From CAYRVX01 sp964642165 (GTDB lineage Bacteria > Planctomycetota > Phycisphaerae > SM23-33): a stretch of DNA of 55,186 bases. The translations under genes were made by a program, and so were the position numbers. Position 1 is the first letter of the stretch, and the number at the start of each line of letters is the position of its first letter. Shown in pieces: positions 25,355 through 34,922 of this stretch. Where the stretch lies: the NCBI GenBank assembly GCA_964642165.1, contig CAZXOC010000009.1, positions 1 to 55,186 on the forward strand. The letters run 5' to 3'. The notes beneath the pieces were generated by a model, which saw only the letters and a list, made by a program, of their open reading frames with translations, was not told the DNA's origin and searched no databases.

Positions 25355-27349
25355 TTACGGGCCCGCCCTATGGACGGACCGCGCCAGGCCGAGGCGTCGC
25401 AGCCGCTCGCCCACCCGCGTTTGCGGGATGCGCCGCATGTGGGCGTCCCACGGGTCGACGAGCGAGAGCTTCCTGCCGAGGGCGCGAAGGCAGTCCGGCA
25501 AGTCGAACGTCTCCAGCGCCCCGGGCACCATCGCCGAGGCCGGCCAGCGGTGGATCGGCGTCTGCGTCAGTTCGTGGTAGCTCAGCAGGGCGTGGACGAG
25601 CGTGACCTTTGCAGCTTGCCTGCCGATGACGGCGGCGAACAGCGCCGGGACCGCCCCCATCCCGCGGCCGACCAGGTGGATCTCCCGGTAGCCGCAGCCC
25701 GCGAGCCAGTCGAGCACGCACAGCACGTCGTGGGTCCGCCGCCCGACGTACGGCTCGCCCAGCAGCAGCCCGCAGGCGTTGTAGAAGTAGTCATTGTCGT
25801 AGGGCGCGAAGAAGTCCTGCTGGTTGCACGCGGCGGACATGGATTCGCCGATGCCGCGCGGGTCGACGCCGAAGACGCGCCCCTCGCCCAGCACGCCGGC
25901 CAGCTCCTTGTCGCTCAGGTCCGCCTGCGCGCCGAGGTGCGGCACGAGCAGCGTGCCCCGCGGGCCGGGCGGCACGCGGTACTGCCCCCGCTCGCCCTTG
26001 CGCAGGGGCATGGTCACGAGGGCCTGGATGCCCGGCTCGGCCTCGACGGCGTAGCCCTGCCAGCCGCGCCCGCCGCCCCAGCGCGTCCGCAGCACACGGT
26101 GGTGCGGCGCGCCGCGGCGCTTCGGCAGGCGCAGCACGCCCTCGAGGTGGGCGGCGAGCTTCTCGGGCGTCCATCGCCGGCGCTTGGGCGCCAGCTCGTC
26201 GGCCTTCGCGCGCGTGAAGGCGAAGGCCAGCTTCGACCCAGCCTTGTCGACCGAGCCGTCCTTCGTGGCGAACAGCTCGGCGGGCTTGCGGAGCCGCAGC
26301 TTGGGCTCGCGCGGCGAGGCCTTTCGGCCGGCGTGCCCGGCGAAGAAGCCGTACATCGGCTCCCGCAGGTGCTGCGTGAAGCCGTGCGACGTCGGGCCGG
26401 TGACCATCTGCACGCGGTCCTCGGCGCCCAGCAGCCGGTAGATCCGCCGCAGGTCCTCGAACGCCTGCCGCGTGCCGCGCTGGTCGAAGAAGTCGTTCGC
26501 CTGGCTCAGCAGCAGCAGCGGGCGCGGCGCGAAGGGGACCAGCAGGTCGTGCTCGTCGAGCCCCAGCTCGACCAGGCGCGGCGGGATCTGCTCGACGTCG
26601 GCGGGCAGCTCGTTCTCCACGTTGCTCAGGAAGGTCGTGACGAAACAGCTCGGCGCGGCCATGGTGAAGCGGTCTTCCAGGCCGACGAGCCAGGTCGTCA
26701 TCGTCCCGCCGCCGGAGTTGCCCGTCACGCCGACGTGCCGGGTGTCGACCTCCTCCCGGGCGAGCAGATAGTCCAGCGCCCGGATGCCGTCCCACCCCCG
26801 CCACGTGCCGAAGAACTCCCCCACCAGCGACTGCTGGTTGCCGATCATGTTGTGCTCGGCACAGAGCCCCAGCTTCGGCGTGCCCTTCTCGCCCGGGTAC
26901 TGGACGCGCTCGCCCTGGCTGATCGGGTCGTAGATCAGCACGACGAAGCCCTTGCACGCCAGGCCGGCGGAGAACGACTGGTAGAAATCGGCGGCCTTGC
27001 CGTCGTTGCTGTGCCCACACGTGCCCAGCACGCAGGGGGCCTTGCCCTCCAGCCCGCGCGGAACGTAGAGGTTCGCGGAGACGAGGAACCCCGGCCGGCT
27101 CTCGAGAAGCAGCTTCTCGATCGTGTAGCGCTCGCCGTCGACCTTGCCGGTGACGCGGACCTTCAGCGGCGTGCGCTTCGGCAGCGGGCCGAACGACCGG
27201 CGGATCCGCCGCCGGCATTCGTCCTGGAGAACCAGCGCGTCCTTGCGCGTGCGGACCTTCGCCCACCGCGCGCGGCGCTTCGCGCGGGCCTCGCGGAAGC
27301 GCGCGACGTAGTATTCCTGGACCATGTGGGGATAGCGGTTCGTGTTCAT
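25355..27349 (-). CDS. double alpha/beta-hydrolase, acetylxylan-esterase-like
   Basis: This 664-residue protein has no signal peptide. The N-terminal hydrolase (about 60-340) has an intact elbow GNSGGG with S212, APRPLLLLSQANDFFD near the acid, and GPTSHGFTQH with the expected histidine, as in AXE1/CE7-type deacetylases. The C-terminal half (about 430-650) has the same fold, but its elbow reads VGRGMGAVPAL, with Gly where the serine should be, so it is probably inactive. It is read in the same direction as the lyase and second esterase, 17 bp apart. A role in deacetylating imported or exported sugar esters is inferred. Confidence 0.75.
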   Translation of the reverse strand: MNTNRYPHMVQEYYVARFREARAKRRARWAKVRTRKDALVLQDECRRRIRRSFGPLPKRTPLKVRVTGKVDGERYTIEKLLLESRPGFLVSANLYVPRGLEGKAPCVLGTCGHSNDGKAADFYQSFSAGLACKGFVVLIYDPISQGERVQYPGEKGTPKLGLCAEHNMIGNQQSLVGEFFGTWRGWDGIRALDYLLAREEVDTRHVGVTGNSGGGTMTTWLVGLEDRFTMAAPSCFVTTFLSNVENELPADVEQIPPRLVELGLDEHDLLVPFAPRPLLLLSQANDFFDQRGTRQAFEDLRRIYRLLGAEDRVQMVTGPTSHGFTQHLREPMYGFFAGHAGRKASPREPKLRLRKPAELFATKDGSVDKAGSKLAFAFTRAKADELAPKRRRWTPEKLAAHLEGVLRLPKRRGAPHHRVLRTRWGGGRGWQGYAVEAEPGIQALVTMPLRKGERGQYRVPPGPRGTLLVPHLGAQADLSDKELAGVLGEGRVFGVDPRGIGESMSAACNQQDFFAPYDNDYFYNACGLLLGEPYVGRRTHDVLCVLDWLAGCGYREIHLVGRGMGAVPALFAAVIGRQAAKVTLVHALLSYHELTQTPIHRWPASAMVPGALETFDLPDCLRALGRKLSLVDPWDAHMRRIPQTRVGERLRRLGLARSVHRAGP

Positions 27350-27384
27350 GACGCGACCTCGCTCTCGTTCGGACAGGCGGCCCC

Positions 27385-28896
27385 TCAGGGCGCCCGCGGC
27401 AGGGGCGCGACGCTGCCGGAGGCCACCTCTACCTCATACGCGCCGGCGGCGCCCAGGTTGCGGTGATAGATCAGGCGATACGCCGCGGGCCCGCCGTCGG
27501 CCGGCGCGTCGATCGTCCACGTCCTCTCCTCGCCGGGCGCCAGGGCCGGGTCCACACCGCCGCGGGGCCGCCCCGGGCGGACCGGCGAGAGCGTGGTGAG
27601 TCGCTCGAGGGACGCGTCGCCCGCGCGGCCGACACGCAGCTCCAGCGCGCGGCGACGCGTGCCTGTCGGGCAGGCGTGGCCGGCGAGGTTCACCAACTGC
27701 AGGCGGACCTTGTCGGCGCCGTCGGCGCCCCGCATCCACTCGGCGCGGAGATCGATTCCCGACGTCAGGAGCCGCGCGCTGCGCCGCGCTGACCACGCGT
27801 GATCCTGGCGGGCCGTCGCGCCCGGGCGCGAACGCGCCCGCGCCATGTGGCAGGCCACGCAGCCCCGCCTGTCGCCGCGGACCTCCAGCTCGACCTGCCC
27901 GGGCGGCCAGACCGCCCGGCGCGGCTGCCTGCCTCCCAGCCACGCCCGCCACTGGACGCCCGTCGCGTGATGACAGCGGCCGCACAGGGCCGCGGCGGGT
28001 TCGCTTCGCCTCGTGGCGAGGGGGCATTCGGCCGGCCTCGTCGAGGGCGCGGTGGCCGCGGACGCCGGCGCGCCTCCTCGCGGCGGGTGACACTCGTGGC
28101 AGTGGATGCCGCGAAGGGGGGAGAAGTCCATGCGCTGCGGCCGCCGCGTGGCGGGATCGACGGTCACGAGGAACAGGTGCGACAGGCTCTGCGCGTGGGC
28201 CGAGCCGGCCCACTGGCGATGGATGTCCGGGTGGCACGCCGCGCACGTCCGCGCCGAGGCATGGGCCCGGCGGCTCGACCCGACGTGGCATCGCAGGCAT
28301 CGCTCGGCCAGCGGCGGGCCGAACTCGACGTGCCCGACGCCGGCGTACAGCTCGCACAACTCCGGCGCGAGCGGGCGATCGGCCCCGGCGTCGTAGGCGT
28401 CCAGCCAGGCCAGCACCCGCCTGTCTCGCTCGGCCGGCGTGGTGTCCCTGTGCGGCACGCCGTCGTCCAGCGGCGCGAAGCGCCCCAGCGCCCCGAACGC
28501 CGAGGCCCGCACGCGCCAGTCCACGTCCGTCGCCCGCGGCAGCAGCACCGGCACCCAGCGCGGATCGCCCCGCCCGGCGACGACGTCGACGCCCACCTTC
28601 CGCACGCGCCAATGGCGTTCGTTCAGTAGCGTGACCGCCACGTCCCGGCTGCCGGGCCAGTCGCGCTCGATCCGCTGCCTCGCCGCCGCGACGGCGCCGG
28701 GCTCCCCGGCCGCGATGGCGCCGACCAGCTCCGGCCACGACCGATTGGCCATCTCGCCCGCGGGCCCGGCCGGCGACCACCAGACGGCCCACGCCACCAC
28801 GAGCCCGGCCGCCGCAGCCGCCGCGGCGAGCGCCGTCACCATCCTGCGCCGCGATCGCGCGGCCGGGGGACGGCCCTGATCGTGCGAGGGGTCCAT
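27385..28896 (-). CDS. membrane-anchored pentaheme cytochrome c with HEAT-like N-terminal region
   Basis: This 503-residue protein has one N-terminal membrane helix (TALAAAAAAAGLVVAWAVWW). A HEAT-like helical region follows (about 50-140, e.g. WRVRKVGVDVVAGRGDPRWV). Then come five CxxCH heme sites: CLRCH (200), CAACH (218), CHECH (266), CGRCH (305) and CVACH (346). After these is a beta-rich domain of unknown role. It probably carries electrons in the periplasm. The start ATG at 28896 lacks a strong Shine-Dalgarno, so the ATG at residue 19 is an alternative. It lies 35 bp before the double-hydrolase gene on the same strand. Confidence 0.83.
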   Translation of the reverse strand: MDPSHDQGRPPAARSRRRMVTALAAAAAAAGLVVAWAVWWSPAGPAGEMANRSWPELVGAIAAGEPGAVAAARQRIERDWPGSRDVAVTLLNERHWRVRKVGVDVVAGRGDPRWVPVLLPRATDVDWRVRASAFGALGRFAPLDDGVPHRDTTPAERDRRVLAWLDAYDAGADRPLAPELCELYAGVGHVEFGPPLAERCLRCHVGSSRRAHASARTCAACHPDIHRQWAGSAHAQSLSHLFLVTVDPATRRPQRMDFSPLRGIHCHECHPPRGGAPASAATAPSTRPAECPLATRRSEPAAALCGRCHHATGVQWRAWLGGRQPRRAVWPPGQVELEVRGDRRGCVACHMARARSRPGATARQDHAWSARRSARLLTSGIDLRAEWMRGADGADKVRLQLVNLAGHACPTGTRRRALELRVGRAGDASLERLTTLSPVRPGRPRGGVDPALAPGEERTWTIDAPADGGPAAYRLIYHRNLGAAGAYEVEVASGSVAPLPRAP

Positions 28897-29095
28897 GCGG
28901 GTCAGGATACTCACGCCGGGGCGCTGCTGCCATGGGGGAATGGTCGGCGCGGGGGGCGAGCAGCAGGTCCGTGCAGCGGATCCCACGCAGCGCAGTGCGT
29001 GGGCGTTGGCCCGCCTTGCGGCGGGGCGGCGCGCGGGGGTAAGATGGACGCGCGCCCCGCCGGCGCGGGCCGCCACGGATTCCCGAGGGAGTGAC

Positions 29096-31054
29096 GTGAT
29101 CGGAGCGATGCGTTCTCGCAGGTCGGCTCTGGCGGTAGGGATCCTCGCCCTGCTGGCCGCCCCGGAGCTGTGCCCGGCTCACTGCGATTCCCCGACGACC
29201 CCCACGCCGCCCACACCGCCGCGCCGGACCGCCCGGGGGCAGATCGTCTGGGCCGCGCCGCAGCGATGGAGCTGGCTGCACTGGTGGGAGGCCAACCGCG
29301 ACCCGTACCTCCAGACGCTCCGACAGGGGCGGTCCTTCCAGAAGCCCGACCCTCGGGCCGTCGCGGCCGCCCGCAAGCAGGCCGTCGATGCCCTCATCGA
29401 GGCGCTGGATTCGAAGCACCGGCCGCTTCGCGCCTCGGCGGCGCTGGCGCTGGGGCGCATGGAAGAGCACGCCGCCTGCCACAAGCTCATCGCCCTGGCC
29501 AAGAGCGACGGCGAGTTGACCGTCCGTCGGGTCGCCCTGGTGGCCCTGGGGCTGCTGGACAGCGACGAGGCCCGACGGTTCCTCCTCGGCCACACCTTCA
29601 CCGGCGAGGACGAGCGTGAGGCCGCCCTGGTGGGCATCGGCCTGTCGGACAAGGGCGGGCCGGACGTCCTCGAGGGCCTCCAGGCGACCCTCGCCACTGC
29701 CGGCGCCGGGCGCGCGTCCCTCGCCGCCCGGGGCCTGCGGCGCCGCGGCGACCCCAACACGGTCAAGCTGCTCGGGCGGCTCGTCCGCAAGAGCACCAGC
29801 CCGTGGCTCGTCTCCGAGGGCATCGGCGCCCTGGGCTGCCAGGGCAAGACGACCTGCATCCAGCCGCTGGCGGACGTGCTGCTGGCCACCCCGCAGGGCC
29901 GCAGCTTCGCCGTCCACCGCGCGCTGACGGCGGCGCACGAGGAGCGGATGAAGGCGGCCGCCGGCGCGCCCGCCGCCGCCGAGGCCTTCGCCCTCTGGCT
30001 CCGCAGCCCGCTGCGAAGGAAGCCCAAGCCGCTCCAGCGCAGCCGCACCGGCGACCCGATGGTCGGCTTCGAGCCGATCTACCAGGCGCGCCTCCGCGCG
30101 TCGGCGGCCATCGCGCTGGGCGAGATCGACCATCCGGCCAGCCGGCGCGTGCTGCGCCAGGCGCTGGCCGGTGAGGGCGGCGCGCTCGCGGACCTCTACA
30201 AGGGCATGGCGATCGTGTCGCTCGGGCGGCTCGGCGATCCCCGGGCCGCGCCCGATCTGCTGGCGATCCTGAGCCTCCACGACTTCAACGGCATCCGGAA
30301 GACCGACGGCGAGCTGAGCTCCCCGCTGCGAGGCTGCGCCGCGCTGGCGCTGGGCCTGTATGCCCGGCCGGTGCCGTCGCCCCAGGGTCCGGCGGATCGA
30401 CTGGGCTACGACAAGCTCTGCCGCGCCCTGGCCGAGCGGATGGCCGACCGCACCGAGACGCTCGAGGTCCGCGCCGCCGCCGCGATGGGCCTGGGCCTGA
30501 CCCGGCGGACGGAGAACCTGCGCTACCTCCAGCGCGCCGCGGGGACCGTCGCCGCCGGGGAGGACCTGCTGATCGGCTACATGCTGCTGGCGCGAGGCAT
30601 GCTGGGCGACGGCAACATCCTCGCCCCGGCGGCGAAGTACCTGGCCGTGGCGAACGACCGGACGGACATGTCGGGCATCCTCGGGCGGCGGGCGGCGGTG
30701 CTGGGCCTCGGCCTGCTCGGCAAGCCCCAGGCGCTGCCGATCCTCCGCACGTCGTGGGACCTGAACTACTACGTGACGCGCGAGGTGGCGCTGGCCTACG
30801 CGCTGATCGGCACGCACAACCCCACGGGCGAGCTGGTCCTGCTGATGCAGACGCATGCCAGGCCGCTCGCACGGGCGTTCGCGGCGCGGTGCCTCGGGGA
30901 GCTGTTCGCCGCGCGGCGCCCCCAGCGCCTGGCCCTGCTGATCAACGGCGGCAACTACATGGTCCGCAACGACCGGATGGCCCCCTACGGCGCCCTGGCC
31001 AACGAGTTCCTCTACACGTACCTGCTGGCCGCCTTCGGAGACGACTGGCGATGA
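29096..31054 (+). CDS. exported HEAT-repeat protein
   Basis: This 652-residue protein has a signal peptide (RRSALAVGILALLAAPELCP). Many HEAT-type helical repeats follow, for example LRASAALALGRMEEHAACHK, RASAAIALGEIDHPASRRVL and VRAAAAMGLGLTRRTENLRY. Such solenoids bind proteins or peptides. I chose the GTG at 29096, which has GAGG 7 nt upstream; the ATG at 29108 (MRSRRSAL) is the alternative. A TAAGAT -10-like box lies at 29041. It is the first gene of a five-gene unit, and its stop overlaps the next start (ATGA). Confidence 0.8.
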   Translation: MIGAMRSRRSALAVGILALLAAPELCPAHCDSPTTPTPPTPPRRTARGQIVWAAPQRWSWLHWWEANRDPYLQTLRQGRSFQKPDPRAVAAARKQAVDALIEALDSKHRPLRASAALALGRMEEHAACHKLIALAKSDGELTVRRVALVALGLLDSDEARRFLLGHTFTGEDEREAALVGIGLSDKGGPDVLEGLQATLATAGAGRASLAARGLRRRGDPNTVKLLGRLVRKSTSPWLVSEGIGALGCQGKTTCIQPLADVLLATPQGRSFAVHRALTAAHEERMKAAAGAPAAAEAFALWLRSPLRRKPKPLQRSRTGDPMVGFEPIYQARLRASAAIALGEIDHPASRRVLRQALAGEGGALADLYKGMAIVSLGRLGDPRAAPDLLAILSLHDFNGIRKTDGELSSPLRGCAALALGLYARPVPSPQGPADRLGYDKLCRALAERMADRTETLEVRAAAAMGLGLTRRTENLRYLQRAAGTVAAGEDLLIGYMLLARGMLGDGNILAPAAKYLAVANDRTDMSGILGRRAAVLGLGLLGKPQALPILRTSWDLNYYVTREVALAYALIGTHNPTGELVLLMQTHARPLARAFAARCLGELFAARRPQRLALLINGGNYMVRNDRMAPYGALANEFLYTYLLAAFGDDWR

Positions 31055-33528
31055 ATGCCCGCCGCGGCCATCGCCTCCCGGCATCGCTCGCCCCGGCGGT
31101 GGCCGCCTGCGCCGCTGTCTGCGCGGCAGCGGCTGCCCAGACCACCGCGCCGGCGCCGCCCTCGCGCGGGGCCGACGCGCAACTGGCCAAGGCGTTCCGC
31201 GAGGCGGACGCCTGCCTTGGCCAGCTCGAGCGGCTTCGCGCGATGGGCGGCGAGAAGGCCGAAACCGTCCGCCACGTGGTGGACTCCGGGCTCGCGGTGC
31301 TGGACGAGGCCGACCGGGCGGCGACGGCACAGCTTCGGCACCTGGAAGCAAATGAGCCGCCCGAGGACCCCAAGCGCCCGCCGGCGCCGGCCCGCGAGCC
31401 GCCGGCGGTGCGGGCGCTTCGCGTCCATCGCTGCCGGCTGATGCTGTTGAAGGCCCGGCTGTGCACGGCCGCCGGCGAGGTGCTTCCCGCCCGGCACGCC
31501 GACCGCGACAAGCTCCTCCGGACGGCGATCGAGACGTGCCGCTGGCTGCGGATCGAGTTCCGCGCCCTGCCGCTGGCGGCGATGGGCTACCTGGGCGAGG
31601 CGAAGGCCCGTCGCCTGCTGGGCGACGCCGAGGGCGCCGCCGCCGCGCTCGAGTGCGTCCCGGGCAAGCCGGCCGGCGAGAGCGACCCCGCCGCCAGGCA
31701 GTTGTACCTTGCGGCGGCGCTCGAGCGGCTTCACGTCCGGCGGCTGGCCGGGCCCAAACGCGCCGTCGGGTACGCCCAGCGATGGCTGGCGTCCGGGGAG
31801 CTGGCGGACGAGCCGCTCTGGCGCGGCCGCGCCCGGTGGGCCCTGGCCCGGTTCGTCGTCGACGAGCTCACGTCGCCGACCCGCACGTCGCTGCCCGGCG
31901 AGCGGGAGATCGCCCGGGCGGCCGCCCTGCTGAGGGGCGAGGAGGTCGTTCGCGCCGCGCCGCCCTTCGCGCGCCTGGAGGTGCTGGCGCGCCTGGACGA
32001 GCTGGCCGGCGGCAAGTGCCTGACGACCGACGAGCTGCTGGCGTGGGCGCGGCTTCTTGCCGCCGCCGGGCGACGCGAGGCCGGAGGCACCCACGCCCGC
32101 CTGTGGGCCCGTCCCCGCCGCCCCCTGCCGCCGCGGGACATGCTCACCTACGCATCGCTCCTCTGGCAGCAGCGCGACTACCTTGCCGTAGCCGACGTAT
32201 GCGACGTCTTCCTGCGCCGCTTCGCGCCGGCGCACGAACGGTCGAACGCGGCCATCCAGCTCCGCGCGGCGGCCCTGCTGAAGGCCCGGGATCGCTGCGG
32301 GCACGTGATCCCGGCGGCGCTGCGCAGCCGCCTGTCCAGCGCCCTGGCGGTGGCCGTGGAGAGCGCCCTGGCGGACGACGTCCGCCGCGACGCGCTGCGG
32401 CAGTGGGTGGACCTTCGCCTCGGCGCGGGCGCGCCCGTCGGCGAGATGCTCACCCGCCACGCGGACCTGGTTGCGGGCGACGCGTACCTGCTGTACGCCG
32501 ACGTCGGCCGCCGCTGGTCGCGGCTGACCGAACGGATCGCCGCGGAGAAGCTCACCGACGGCCAGGCCCGCGAGACCGCGCGGCGGATCCTCGCGCGGCT
32601 CGCCGCCGCGGGCGAGGCCGCCCGGGCCGCCCGCATGCCCTCCCTCGCCGCCCGGTGCGCCCTGCTGGGCGCGCGACTGCTCGCCGGTAGCCCCCTGGCG
32701 GACCGTCGCGGCGCCCTCGCGAGCCTGAATGCGCAATGGGCGCTGCTCCGGGGGCAGAAGGACACGACCATGCCCGCGGCGTGGCTCCGCGTGGAGATGA
32801 TGATGCACCTGGGCATGCTGGACGGGGCCGACGCGGCGCTGGCGGAGATCCGCAAGGCCGGCGACGTGGACCGCACGGAGGTCTCGCTGCGCCTGGCGGA
32901 GATGCTGGCGCGGCGCTACCCGGAGCTGGAGCCGATCGAGGCCGGCAGGCTCCGCCGGCGCGTGCTGGGCCTGTGCGGCGAGTTCCTCGCCGGCGCCCTC
33001 GGCGACGCGACGAAGTACAACCGCGCCGCGCCGCGCGTCGCGCGGACCATGATGAACGTCGCCGCCCACGTCGATGCCGAGCTGTTCCTGTCGCGCTTGC
33101 TGGAGGGGCCGAAGCGCCCGGTCGACCGCGACTTGCTGCTGGGCTGCTCGCTGCTGCTGGCCGAGGCCCTGCGGAAGAATCGCAAGGCCGGCGAGGCGGC
33201 CAAACTGCTCGAGAAGGTCGCCGACTCGCATCCGCGGTCGCCGGAGGTCTTCCTGGCCGCGGGACGCTGCCAGATGGAGCTGTACCGCCCCGCGCAGGCC
33301 GTCGAGGCGTTCCGCAAAGGCCGGAAGCTCTCCCGGCGCGGCAGCGGCGTGTGGTGCCGCCTCACGTTGGCCCTGGGCGAGGGACTGCGAGCCGCCGGCC
33401 ACGAGGCGGCCGCCGAGGACGTCCTCCGCGTCGCCCAGGCGCTCGACCCGGACTTCGGCGGCGCGGAACTGCGGGCGCAGCTCATCCGCACGAGAGAATC
33501 GCTCAGGAAGGCCGTCGGCAGCCGATGA
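31051..33528 (+). CDS. exported TPR-like helical protein
   Basis: This 825-residue protein has a signal peptide (SLAPAVAACAAVCAAAAAQT). A long helical repeat region rich in Ala, Arg and Leu follows. The last 150 residues show clear TPR character (KAGEAAKLLEKVADSHPRSP, then EVFLAAGRCQMELYRPAQAV). No catalytic motif is visible. The start ATG at 31051 overlaps the HEAT gene's stop by 4 bp, so the two are translationally coupled. It precedes exbB by 94 bp. HEAT and TPR solenoids next to Exb genes suggest an envelope complex driven by proton flow, but this role is inferred. Confidence 0.78.
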   Translation: MNARRGHRLPASLAPAVAACAAVCAAAAAQTTAPAPPSRGADAQLAKAFREADACLGQLERLRAMGGEKAETVRHVVDSGLAVLDEADRAATAQLRHLEANEPPEDPKRPPAPAREPPAVRALRVHRCRLMLLKARLCTAAGEVLPARHADRDKLLRTAIETCRWLRIEFRALPLAAMGYLGEAKARRLLGDAEGAAAALECVPGKPAGESDPAARQLYLAAALERLHVRRLAGPKRAVGYAQRWLASGELADEPLWRGRARWALARFVVDELTSPTRTSLPGEREIARAAALLRGEEVVRAAPPFARLEVLARLDELAGGKCLTTDELLAWARLLAAAGRREAGGTHARLWARPRRPLPPRDMLTYASLLWQQRDYLAVADVCDVFLRRFAPAHERSNAAIQLRAAALLKARDRCGHVIPAALRSRLSSALAVAVESALADDVRRDALRQWVDLRLGAGAPVGEMLTRHADLVAGDAYLLYADVGRRWSRLTERIAAEKLTDGQARETARRILARLAAAGEAARAARMPSLAARCALLGARLLAGSPLADRRGALASLNAQWALLRGQKDTTMPAAWLRVEMMMHLGMLDGADAALAEIRKAGDVDRTEVSLRLAEMLARRYPELEPIEAGRLRRRVLGLCGEFLAGALGDATKYNRAAPRVARTMMNVAAHVDAELFLSRLLEGPKRPVDRDLLLGCSLLLAEALRKNRKAGEAAKLLEKVADSHPRSPEVFLAAGRCQMELYRPAQAVEAFRKGRKLSRRGSGVWCRLTLALGEGLRAAGHEAAAEDVLRVAQALDPDFGGAELRAQLIRTRESLRKAVGSR

Positions 33529-33622
33529 CCGGGCCCGCCGCGCGCGAGGGCCCGCCGCCGCGCCTCGGCGCGGTGGAGCGACGAGACGAGGTGTTCGCCG
33601 TAGGACAGGGAGTCAGCCCGAT

Positions 33623-34477
33623 ATGAATCCGTTCCGGAACCACAGCCGGGCGGCCCTGCTGGGGCTGCTGATCGTGAGCGTGTGTGTTTGCGGCCTGGCC
33701 GCCGCGGACGTCCAAGGCGCCCCCGCCGACGGGGACGGCGGACGCAAGAGCCTGCTCGACTTCGTCCGCGCCGGCGGGATCGTGGGCTACGTCATCATCG
33801 CCCTCAGCGCCGCCGGCGTGGCGCTGGTGATCGACGCGGCCGTGCACCTCCAGGCCGACAAGCTCATCCCGCCGTCCCTGGCCGCCGAGGCCGAGCGCCT
33901 CGCGCGGGGCGGCAGGTTCGGGGAGCTCCGGACGCTCTGCCAGGCCTCGGACAGCGCGGCCGCCCGGGTGCTTCGCAGCGGGCTGGCGCAGGGCCAGCTC
34001 GGCGTGGAGGCCGTCCGCGAGGCCATGCGCGAGCAGGGCACGCGCGAGGTGACGCGCCTCCAGCAGCGCGTCGGCTACATCGGGCTCATGGCGTCGGTCG
34101 CGCCGATGCTGGGCCTGCTGGGCACGGTGGTGGGCATGATCGGCTCGTTCGACGTGCTGGGCACGGGCAAGGGCGCCTCCCGGCCGGACGAGCTGGCCGT
34201 CGGGATTTCCAAGGCCCTCGTGACGACCTGCATGGGGCTCGTCGTCGCCGTGCCGCTGATCTTCCTGCACAGCTACTTCCGCGACCGCGTCACGCGGATC
34301 GCCCAGGAGCTGTCGGCCCTGTGCGAGCGGCTGCTGCGGATCACGACGGCGATTGTCGAGCTGCGCAACGCGTCGGGGCGGGGCGCCCGCGCCGCGGCGC
34401 CAACGGAAGCCCGGGTCGAGGAGCTCGACCGGGCGATCGAGTCGGCCCTCGAACCGGACGGCGACGAAGATGCTTGA
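33623..34477 (+). CDS. exbB: ExbB/TolQ/MotA-type proton channel protein
   Basis: This 284-residue inner-membrane protein has an N-terminal signal-like helix, a second helix (VGYVIIALSAAGVALVIDAA), and the family core VGYIGLMASVAPMLGLLGTV, then GMIGSFDVL and LVTTCMGLVVAVPLIFLHSY. ExbB forms the pentameric part of the proton-driven motor. The start ATG at 33623 is preceded by GGAG 10 nt away. The next gene, an ExbD, overlaps its end by 8 bp. The cleavable-signal-plus-helix layout is common in planctomycete homologues. Confidence 0.9.
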   Translation: MNPFRNHSRAALLGLLIVSVCVCGLAAADVQGAPADGDGGRKSLLDFVRAGGIVGYVIIALSAAGVALVIDAAVHLQADKLIPPSLAAEAERLARGGRFGELRTLCQASDSAAARVLRSGLAQGQLGVEAVREAMREQGTREVTRLQQRVGYIGLMASVAPMLGLLGTVVGMIGSFDVLGTGKGASRPDELAVGISKALVTTCMGLVVAVPLIFLHSYFRDRVTRIAQELSALCERLLRITTAIVELRNASGRGARAAAPTEARVEELDRAIESALEPDGDEDA

Positions 34478-34922
34478 GACCTCCGAGACCTTGGACTTCG
34501 CCCCCCCGCCGCGGCGGCGGCGCGTCGCCATCCGGATGGCGCCGCTGATCGACATCGTCTTCCTGCTGATCTGCTTCTACCTGCTGGTGGCGGAGCTGAT
34601 CCGCAGCCAGAAGGACCCCACGGTGGCGCTGCCGGCGATGGCGCACGCCGCCGCCGGGGAGGAACTGCCCGCCGAGGTCGTGGTCAACCTCCGCGCCGAC
34701 GCGACCGTCACGGTCAACGGCGTCGAGGTGGCCGTCGAGCGCCTCACCCGGCTGCTCCGGACCGAGCGGGCCAAGGCCCTGCGCAGCCGCCAGCCGTTCC
34801 GGGTCGTGGTCCGCGCCGACCGGCGGCAGCGCTTCGGCCGGCTCGACGACGTGCTGGGCGCCTGCAAGCGGGCCGGGCTGGCGACGATCGTCTTCCGGGC
34901 CAGGGAGGTGCGCCTGCGGTGA
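34470..34922 (+). CDS. exbD: ExbD/TolR-family protein (first copy)
   Basis: This 150-residue protein has a short cytoplasmic tail, one membrane helix with the functional aspartate (MAPLIDIVFLLICFYLLVAE), and a periplasmic ExbD-like domain (VVNLRADATVTVNGVEVAVE, ending FRAREVRLR). It should insert into the ExbB ring and transmit proton-driven motion. It overlaps exbB by 8 bp and the second exbD by 1 bp. Confidence 0.9.
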   Translation: MLETSETLDFAPPPRRRRVAIRMAPLIDIVFLLICFYLLVAELIRSQKDPTVALPAMAHAAAGEELPAEVVVNLRADATVTVNGVEVAVERLTRLLRTERAKALRSRQPFRVVVRADRRQRFGRLDDVLGACKRAGLATIVFRAREVRLR

